Below are positions 7,501 through 10,441 of a stretch of DNA of 10,441 nt, one piece after another. The stretch comes from Nanobdellota archaeon (GTDB lineage: Archaea > Nanobdellota > Nanobdellia > Pacearchaeales > GW2011-AR1). A model generated the notes under the pieces. That model saw only the letters and a program-made list of their open reading frames with translations, searched no databases and was not told the origin of the DNA. The stretch covers positions 1 through 10,441 of the forward strand of contig JAHIEM010000061.1 of assembly GCA_018901625.1 (NCBI GenBank), given 5' to 3'. The stretch's first letter is position 1. The number at the start of each line of letters is the position of its first letter. The position numbers and the translations under genes are program-made.

Positions 7501-7976
7501 TCTCATCAGATGCTTTCCAGAGAGTAGGCTCTTCTCAGGAGAGAAAGAAAGTGTTTGAAGGAGGAAGCTGCATCGTTCTTGCAACTTCTGGAATGTTGCA
7601 GGGAGGAGCATCAGTAGAATATTTCAGAGAATTCGCAGGTAATAAAAGAAACAGCATAGTATTTGTCTGTTATCAGGGAGTTGGCAGTTTAGGAAGACAA
7701 GTTCAGGAAGGAATAACAGAAGTAAAAATGTCTTCTGAGGGAAAAGAAGAAGATGTTAAAGTGAATTTCGAAGTCCATACAATTAACGGGTTAACAGCCC
7801 ATTCAGGAAGAAACCAGCTTCTAGCATTTGTGAATCATTCAAATCCCAGGCCTAAGAAAATTATAATCAATCACGGCGAGGCCAGCAAGTGCATAGATCT
7901 TGCAAGCGCAATTTACAAACTTAACAGGATAGAGACAGTCTGCCCGAGAAATCTTGAAACAGTCAGGATTCGGTAA
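4575..7976 (+). CDS. fttA: aCPSF1/FttA transcription-termination ribonuclease, intein-containing precursor
   Basis: This 1133-residue precursor yields a 627-residue host protein after removal of the intein (residues 241-746). aCPSF1 (FttA) is a Zn-dependent metallo-beta-lactamase/beta-CASP endoribonuclease that cleaves nascent RNA at U-rich 3' ends and terminates RNA polymerase. The N-terminal KH region (about 1-170) includes a GKQG loop at 106-109. The nuclease core follows, with motif 2 HAHLDH at 235-240. The remaining metal and catalytic residues lie after the intein: H828 (SGHALG), D851 (YTADM), E876 (IESTYG), H1076 (TAHSG) and H1100 (NHGE). The family ending LETVRIR is intact. Motif 4 is TADM rather than the more usual TGDF. 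Until splicing, the two halves of the active site are separated, so the precursor should be inactive. An alternative start at 4500 would add 25 residues. A conserved partner, psmB, lies upstream. Confidence 0.93.
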   Translation: MDIIKNILDELPKEISSAGFEGANIVLYTNNENFFKEGESQIKAVVDKIKKRIELRSDEKILKKKEETEETIRKLVPKEAEITNIIFDIQRSIVVIEAKKPGLVIGKQGSLLQEIRKSTLWMPQIQRSPAIPSQITENIREVLYENNSYRKKFLNNIGKKIYNEWNPEKVNEWVRLTFLGSGREVGRSCLLLQTPVSKILLDCGINVAAHNSERFPYFDVPEFNIEQLDAVILSHAHLDHCLPPHFPVLTDEGYKKIDEISVGEKIVSLDWKTGKYIKSRCTEKTKTTGHKSVLTIKTPYSSIESSPNHRFFSFENLELKEVQASDLKKDVLIPSNILHKPEISKNKILLNTDVEYDSRRKDIVSLPTELTPELAEFLAYFMGDGHKSSEFSLRLTDASIQLLEHHKKLVKNIFNHDAIIGHHSDKTKNAFVLEINNVKIIRFLEDNFPEAFLMTNNICVPEKIRESSKEIRRAFLRGFADADGSATKIIKICSFSRNMLESLQYLFSLEGIPSNIKKDDTICLNSMFSISQFHKKIGFSSLAKQERLENLAKIGQDFKKQDLIPLTSPDLRNILKQAGMLGRIHNSPKLSSLLPMCLLDLFRRGKGYATRETVSKLVSFLEERISVLNSNYSNANLYALRHLLSITRKEASIMTGLKLHQVQQIEEKTILSEAYVSVLSSFIRERISSVILQTQNNIQTLRNLLSLNVTWERITSITERENPYEYLVDIEVENHNFVAGNIIVHNSGLLPYLYKMGYKGPVYMTQPTRDIAALLALDFIGVAYKKASSPLFASSDIKEMVKHSICLDFNEVTDITPDVRLTFCNSGHALGAAMVHLNIGNGLHNLVYTADMKYGRTRLLDPAVTSFPRVETMIIESTYGAKEDVLPQRRDSEAQLIDVIKKTIEREGKVLIPELGLGRAQETMLIIDDAVKQGLLPPIPIYIDGMIWDINAIHTAYPDFLSSTVRSMIFQDKNPFSSDAFQRVGSSQERKKVFEGGSCIVLATSGMLQGGASVEYFREFAGNKRNSIVFVCYQGVGSLGRQVQEGITEVKMSSEGKEEDVKVNFEVHTINGLTAHSGRNQLLAFVNHSNPRPKKIIINHGEASKCIDLASAIYKLNRIETVCPRNLETVRIR
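5295..6812 (+). mobile_element. Intein with LAGLIDADG homing endonuclease in aCPSF1
   Basis: This 506-residue in-frame protein intron starts at Cys1 (CLPPHFPVLTDEG) and ends in His505-Asn506, followed by Ser as the +1 nucleophile (IIVHN|SGLL). The host sequence reads directly across as HAHLDH-SGLLPYLY. Splicing block B contains the SPNH motif with His69. Block F is ENHNF with His495. The two LAGLIDADG helices are LAYFMGDG and LRGFADADG, with acidic residues Asp144 and Asp243, so both splicing and endonuclease functions look intact. About 240 residues separate the second LAGLIDADG motif from block F. This stretch includes a helix-turn-helix-like segment at intein residues 406-427 (ITRKEASIMTGLKLHQVQQI). 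The insertion point is just behind four zinc/catalytic residues of the host, a typical conserved target. There are no stops or frameshifts. Confidence 0.95.
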
Positions 7977-7986
7977 ATTTATTTTT
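7977..7986 (+). terminator. U-rich terminator after aCPSF1
   Basis: ATTTATTTTT follows the aCPSF1 stop immediately, inside the 12-bp gap to the convergent xerA. Archaeal termination relies on short U-tracts with little or no hairpin, so this tract is a plausible signal. It is also the kind of site the aCPSF1 protein itself is known to act on. Confidence 0.45.
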
Positions 7987-7988
7987 AG

Positions 7989-8822
7989 TTAGCTATCAAG
8001 AGGAGATTTTATTCTTATCATATTTGGAGCAGCAGTATGAAGATATATAAAAGTTGTTTCAGGTGATTTATGTCCAAGCAAACTTTGTACCTCGCCCGCT
8101 GTCTGCCCTTGTTCAATTAAATGAGTTGCAAACGAGTGCCTTAAAGTGTGGCAGTGTACTCCAGATAATCCAGCTTCTTTACTTGCCTTTCTCACAATCT
8201 CCTGAAGAGAACGAGCAGAGTATTGTTCTCGCTTATTAGTCAAAAAAAGAAAATCATTTTCAGCTAGCTTCTCAATTTCAATCAAATTTTTTATTTTCTC
8301 ACTTACAATCCTCGGCAGAATAAACATTCTGTCCTTATTCCCCTTTCCACTGCGAACAAAACCAAAGTTCTTATCAATTTTCAAATCCTTAACTCTCAAA
8401 TTAATAACCTCTGAAACACGCAAGCCAGCACCATACATTAACTCAATCATTAATCTATGTTTCCAATTGCAAATCTTTCCAATAAGTTTTCTGATTTCTT
8501 CTTTTGTCAGAACTCTAGGAAGTTTTTCAGGCCTGCGGGAGTATTTTATATTCAACTTTATTCTCTTGTCTAGAATATCCTCTATCAAAAAGCGAACCGC
8601 CATATGGTAAACATTTAATGTGCTCCCAGAAGCACCTTTTTCTTTTAAACTTTGTAAAAATTCAATAACATCTTTCCTACCAACAACTCCCAATTCCTTC
8701 CCACAAGAGTTCAAGAACTTTTTAATGCACATCTGATATGTTTTAATAGTTCTCTCAGAATACCCCCTTCTCTCGCATTCCTTACGAACTGCCTTGTTTA
8801 CATCTAAAGGCGTGTAGCTCAT
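7989..8822 (-). CDS. xerA: XerA-type tyrosine recombinase
   Basis: This 277-residue site-specific recombinase cuts and rejoins DNA through a phosphotyrosine intermediate. An N-terminal core-binding domain (about 8-85) is followed by the catalytic domain (about 102-265). The catalytic set is complete: Arg135 (GAGLRVSE), Lys160 (GKGNKDR), His225 and Arg228 (HTLRHSFATHL), His251 (LLGHKSPETT) and the nucleophile Tyr260. The size fits archaeal XerA, the chromosome-dimer resolvase acting at dif. It lacks the extra segment between the second and third motifs that marks integron integrases. The gene is convergent with aCPSF1 (12 bp between stops). It lies next to a repeat-rich region of small genes, so a role in mobilising those is possible but unproven. 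The start is the first ATG and has a TATA box at leaderless spacing. Confidence 0.92.
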   Translation of the reverse strand: MSYTPLDVNKAVRKECERRGYSERTIKTYQMCIKKFLNSCGKELGVVGRKDVIEFLQSLKEKGASGSTLNVYHMAVRFLIEDILDKRIKLNIKYSRRPEKLPRVLTKEEIRKLIGKICNWKHRLMIELMYGAGLRVSEVINLRVKDLKIDKNFGFVRSGKGNKDRMFILPRIVSEKIKNLIEIEKLAENDFLFLTNKREQYSARSLQEIVRKASKEAGLSGVHCHTLRHSFATHLIEQGQTAGEVQSLLGHKSPETTFIYLHTAAPNMIRIKSPLDS

Positions 8823-8843
8823 AAACTTAAAAGCAGAAAATAG

Positions 8844-8849
8844 TATAAA
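8844..8849 (-). promoter_or_regulatory. TATA box for xerA
   Basis: On the minus strand this reads TTTATA (plus-strand TATAAA within GTATAAATA). It is centred about 25 bases before the xerA ATG at 8822. The position predicts a leaderless mRNA and supports the chosen start. Confidence 0.6.
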
Positions 8850-8930
8850 TAACTAAGCTGTAACTTTCAAAAGAAAACATCCAAATCATTTTTCAAATCC
8901 CGGCATTATAGCCAGTATAAACTTCAAATT

Positions 8931-9038
8931 TGGCTTCCGTGCATAAACATAATTAGTTTCAATTTACAAGTATGCTTTCCCCTAGAGTGTTCAACTGATG
9001 TTGAATTATTTAGAATTAACGAACGGAAGGAGTGCCTA
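8931..9038 (+). repeat. Left inverted-repeat arm of cassette-like unit 1
   Basis: This stretch holds three elements that recur in the same order at the left ends of units 2 and 3. They are the core AACATAATTAG (8946-8956), a C-rich TTTCCCCTAGA and then GAACGGA. Two of its segments are complementary to the far side of the small gene at 9050-9358. TTTACAAGTATGC (8963-8975) matches 9449-9461 perfectly, 13 of 13. GGAAGGAGTGCCTA (9025-9038) matches 9411-9424 with 13 of 14 bases. The outer boundary near 8931 is approximate. GCATA/TATGC (8941-8945, 8971-8975) also brackets the core as a small hairpin. Confidence 0.5.
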
Positions 9039-9049
9039 ACGAGAAAGAT

Positions 9050-9358
9050 TTACTTTCCTTTACGATCTCTTAAGGTGTTTACTTCTTCCATTTCCTGCGG
9101 ACTTAATGGTAATCTCAATCTATAATGTTGTCGTGGAGTCATTAAAACAACTTCTCTTTTCGGGATTGTAGTAATATTATCACTAGGTCTAAAATCCGCG
9201 GCCCATTCTTGGAATGCTTGCTGTAGACTATCTCTTGGTCTTCCTAATTCAGGGCGCCTTGATGGTTGACAAGTGTAAGTTGTTTCTTCTTTAACTTCGT
9301 CTTCGCTACCACAATTTAAATATATGTCAATCTCCTTATAAAATGTATATTCTCTCAT
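9050..9358 (-). CDS. Hypothetical protein, 102 aa, inside repeat unit 1
   Basis: I do not recognise this protein. It is 102 residues, soluble and highly charged, with no signal peptide or membrane segment. Two cysteines (16 and 30) flank an acidic stretch. A Pro/Arg-rich segment follows (SRRPELGRPRDSLQQAF, 33-49), and the C-terminus is basic (TLRDRKGK). The LGRPRD piece faintly recalls an AT-hook core but is a single weak match. Support for a real gene comes from the TATA box ATTTAAAT at exactly the leaderless distance from the ATG at 9358, and from the gene sitting neatly between inverted repeats. Its Arg- and Pro-rich composition differs from the Lys/Ile/Glu-rich proteins upstream, which hints at a separate origin. 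Confidence 0.6.
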   Translation of the reverse strand: MREYTFYKEIDIYLNCGSEDEVKEETTYTCQPSRRPELGRPRDSLQQAFQEWAADFRPSDNITTIPKREVVLMTPRQHYRLRLPLSPQEMEEVNTLRDRKGK

Positions 9359-9380
9359 CCTATTTGCCAGAGATTAGTCT

Positions 9381-9388
9381 ATTTAAAT
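9381..9388 (-). promoter_or_regulatory. TATA box for the 102-aa hypothetical gene
   Basis: ATTTAAAT is centred about 26 bases upstream of the ATG at 9358 on the minus strand, which predicts a leaderless transcript. The sequence is self-complementary, so orientation is assigned from the gene it precedes. Confidence 0.55.
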
Positions 9389-9410
9389 CTTTCTATATGT
9401 AACTACTCTA

Positions 9411-9531
9411 TAGGCACACCTTCCCACCAAAACCTCCCCCGACCCCCCGCATACTTGTAAACTTTTGCTCAAACAAATTTTAGAAACACTCGCAAATCCT
9501 CTCAGCACTCAATTCTCCAGCTCTCAAAATC
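9411..9531 (-). repeat. Right inverted-repeat arm of cassette-like unit 1
   Basis: This arm begins with TAGGCACACCTTCC (9411-9424) and contains GCATACTTGTAAA (9449-9461), the partners of the two segments at the left of unit 1. It ends with CCTCTCAGCACTCAATTCTC and CAGC. This matches the right end of unit 2 (CCCTCAGCTCTGAACTCTCC, then AGC), so the two right ends are diverged copies of one sequence. A nine-base spacer separates it from unit 2. The junction forms a near-palindrome CTCCAATTTTGGAG (9531-9544). The minus strand is very G-rich at 9423-9450. Confidence 0.5.
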
Positions 9532-9540
9532 TCCAATTTT

Positions 9541-9642
9541 GGAGGTCGAATTGGGGGATAGGAGAAACTAACATAATTAGGCTCAATTAAAATACAATTT
9601 GTTCCCCCGACCTCCACCCCTAGAACGGAGAAAGTTGTTGGC
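9541..9642 (+). repeat. Left inverted-repeat arm of cassette-like unit 2
   Basis: The arm starts GGAGGTCG and carries the core CTAACATAATTAGG (9568-9581), then TTAAAATACAATTTGT (9587-9602), a C-rich block, CTAGAACGGA, and GAGAAAGTTGTTGGC (9628-9642). The 16-base and 15-base segments are perfectly complementary to 10159-10174 and 10108-10122 beyond the small gene. The outer part (GGAG..., GAGAAA..., ATAATT) matches 10185-10224 less exactly. GGAGGTCG (9541-9548) can also pair with CGACCTCC (9608-9615), closing a local hairpin around the core. Confidence 0.6.
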
Positions 9643-9666
9643 TAACTTCAAACAGCCTTGAAGTTA
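9643..9666 (+). promoter_or_regulatory. Perfect hairpin/operator-like dyad upstream of the 132-aa gene
   Basis: TAACTTCAA and TTGAAGTTA form a 9-bp perfect dyad around ACAGCC. It ends 8 bases before the TATA box at 9675 and abuts the inner repeat arm. The position overlaps the region where the TFB recognition element and activator or repressor sites lie in archaea, so a binding site for a dimeric regulator is plausible. It may instead belong to the repeat unit itself. Confidence 0.4.
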
Positions 9667-9674
9667 TCAGAATG

Positions 9675-9685
9675 TTTATATATAT
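9675..9685 (+). promoter_or_regulatory. TATA box for the 132-aa gene
   Basis: TTTATATATAT is centred 25 bases before the ATG at 9705 and is one of the strongest TATA boxes in the window. A leaderless mRNA is predicted, and no Shine-Dalgarno sequence is present. Confidence 0.65.
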
Positions 9686-9704
9686 GCTTAATTTGAAATA
9701 AAAC

Positions 9705-10103
9705 ATGAAGAGCAAATACTTAATACTCGGAATTTTAGCTTTAGTTTTAGTAATTGCTGCAAGTATTTATTTCTATAACCAAAATTCCCAATGGAAAGAG
9801 ACTCTTTATGGCTATAAAGTGGGAAATTCTTCACTTATTACATCCACTTCATTTTCAAACCTCAATGAAGAATCAGCTAAAACAACTGCAGAGGAAGCAT
9901 TAAAAATTTCAGAGGAAGCATTTTATCTAGAAGGCTGTTTAATTTTTAGTGCAGCAGAAAAGAGAATGGACACTAGAACCGAAGAGGAATTTTGGTCAGT
10001 CGGATTTAGCTGTAATGAAGAATGTAGCAAAATATATCTGAATTGTGGTGCAGGAGTGATGATTAAAAATAATTATGAAGTGCTGATTGATTTTCCAAAC
10101 TAA
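9705..10103 (+). CDS. Hypothetical membrane-anchored or exported protein, 132 aa, inside repeat unit 2
   Basis: I do not recognise this family. The N-terminus (MKSKYLILGILALVLVIAAS) has a short positive head and one hydrophobic helix at about 5-23. This is typical of a signal anchor or an uncleaved signal peptide, so the remaining roughly 105 residues should face outside the cell. That domain is acidic and has four cysteines at 78, 103, 107 and 114. They suit two disulfides or a small metal site. There is a short helical, Glu/Ala-rich stretch at 55-72. The gene has its own strong TATA box at leaderless spacing and sits between a matched pair of inverted repeats. It is not related to the 102-residue protein of the preceding unit by any similarity I can see. 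Confidence 0.75.
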   Translation: MKSKYLILGILALVLVIAASIYFYNQNSQWKETLYGYKVGNSSLITSTSFSNLNEESAKTTAEEALKISEEAFYLEGCLIFSAAEKRMDTRTEEEFWSVGFSCNEECSKIYLNCGAGVMIKNNYEVLIDFPN

Positions 10104-10107
10104 TAAC

Positions 10108-10227
10108 GCCAACAACTTTCTCTAATACTATGGAAAATCTACGATTTTCCCACCCGCCACAAATTGTATTTTAACTCTTCAAAATTATTTCATAATTTCT
10201 CGTTCCCTCAGCTCTGAACTCTCCAGC
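10108..10227 (-). repeat. Right inverted-repeat arm of cassette-like unit 2
   Basis: The arm starts five bases after the stop of the 132-aa gene with GCCAACAACTTTCTC (10108-10122), the exact complement of 9628-9642. It contains ACAAATTGTATTTTAA (10159-10174), the exact complement of 9587-9602. Between them the two arms differ. Further out, the complement of CATAATTTCTCG resembles the GAGAAACTAACATAATT region of the left arm. It ends in TCTCCAGC, like the right end of unit 1. A 23-codon minus-strand frame inside it (10171-10242) is not credible as a gene. Confidence 0.6.
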
Positions 10228-10260
10228 CAGCCTCATTGTCATTCGGCGGGTCAAGTTCGA

Positions 10261-10350
10261 GGAGTGAAGAGCCTAACATAATTAGGTAAAATTATTACTC
10301 GATAATTTGCTCTTAATACCACCCCCACCCGACGGAAAAAGCACGAAAGA
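10261..10350 (+). repeat. Left arm of a third cassette-like unit (cut by the window edge)
   Basis: After a 33-base spacer the sequence again starts GGAG and reaches the core CCTAACATAATTAGG (10272-10286). A C-rich block (CCACCCCCACCC) and GACGGAAAAAG follow, the same order as the left arm of unit 2. The core here is itself a CCTAA/TTAGG dyad. The matching right arm and the gene of this unit would lie beyond 10441. Confidence 0.45.
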
Positions 10351-10353
10351 TAG

Positions 10354-10370
10354 TCTCGCTTTCAGCGAGA
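10354..10370 (+). promoter_or_regulatory. Perfect hairpin upstream of the right-edge promoter
   Basis: TCTCGCT and AGCGAGA form a 7-bp stem with loop TTC. Its place, after the left repeat arm and before a TATA box, parallels the dyad at 9643-9666 in unit 2, although the sequence is different. Confidence 0.35.
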
Positions 10371-10412
10371 ATTATTAATAAAAGAGATGGGGCACGAACG
10401 ACGAAAAGAAAG

Positions 10413-10420
10413 TTTTATAA
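10413..10420 (+). promoter_or_regulatory. TATA box for a gene starting just beyond the right edge
   Basis: TTTTATAA is preceded by a purine-rich stretch (CGAAAAGAAAG) of the kind seen at TFB recognition elements. Transcription would start at about 10442, just beyond the last base. The only ATG nearby (10435) is followed at once by TAA and cannot be the start. Confidence 0.5.
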
Positions 10421-10441
10421 AGCATTTCTCGCTTATGTAAA

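Noticed and set aside
7989..8822. Integron integrase (IntI) with attC-like sites downstream
   Set aside because: The recombinase lacks the extra segment between the second and third catalytic motifs that defines IntI. The GCCTAAC strings at 9034 and 10271 fit the short attC consensus, but the repeat units do not show the compact attC architecture.
9560..9600. A dif site for XerA at the repeat core
   Set aside because: Only one half-site resembles a Xer arm; at 6-base spacing I could not find a convincing second 11-base arm in any of the three copies.
10171..10242. A 23-codon minus-strand frame (MTMRLAGEFRAEG...) with a similar reading in the unit 1 arm (…RAGELSAER…)
   Set aside because: The resemblance follows from the shared repeat DNA; the unit 1 copy has no ATG start, both end in early stops, and neither has a placed promoter.
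10240..10268. tRNA-like T-loop (GTTCGAGG) in the spacer after unit 2
   Set aside because: The flanking bases do not pair as a T-stem and no acceptor, D or anticodon arms can be drawn on either strand.

Overview
The window is archaeal. It carries Mre11-Rad50, a 20S proteasome beta subunit and the archaeal CPSF1/FttA ribonuclease. Its promoters are TATA boxes centred about 23-28 bases ahead of the start codon, which implies leaderless mRNAs. The DNA is visibly A+T-rich. The short Rad50, the sparse operons and the gene set suggest a reduced-genome lineage such as DPANN (Woesearchaeota/Pacearchaeota-like), but that placement is an inference and not proven by the sequence.

Layout, left to right. 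Positions 1-108 (minus) hold the first 36 codons of a membrane protein that leaves the window. A 295-bp divergent promoter region follows. Positions 404-3674 hold mre11 and rad50, the double-strand-break sensing and end-processing complex; each has its own TATA box. Positions 3748-4401 hold psmB, a proteasome beta subunit with a 13-residue propeptide. Positions 4575-7976 hold aCPSF1/FttA, the 3'-end-forming and transcription-terminating endoribonuclease. It is interrupted by a 506-residue LAGLIDADG intein set exactly behind the catalytic HxHxDH motif. Its leader contains a possible 44-codon ORF (4450-4584) with a good Shine-Dalgarno sequence that overlaps the aCPSF1 start, plus competing hairpins. 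Positions 7989-8822 (minus) hold a XerA-type tyrosine recombinase, convergent with aCPSF1.

From about 8930 to the right edge the character changes. Two small unrecognised genes, 9050-9358 (minus) and 9705-10103 (plus), each lie between inverted repeats of roughly 100 bp. The units are arranged in tandem and a third starts at about 10261. Every left end contains the same 11-base core (AACATAATTAG at 8946, 9570 and 10275). The other arm sequences differ between units but match perfectly or nearly so within a unit. This resembles an array of single-gene cassettes or of related inverted-repeat elements beside a tyrosine recombinase, and it is the best candidate here for something undescribed.

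The left two thirds are information-processing housekeeping: DNA repair, protein turnover, and RNA 3'-end formation with termination. The right third looks like accessory DNA. The intein is a second, independent mobile genetic element in the window.
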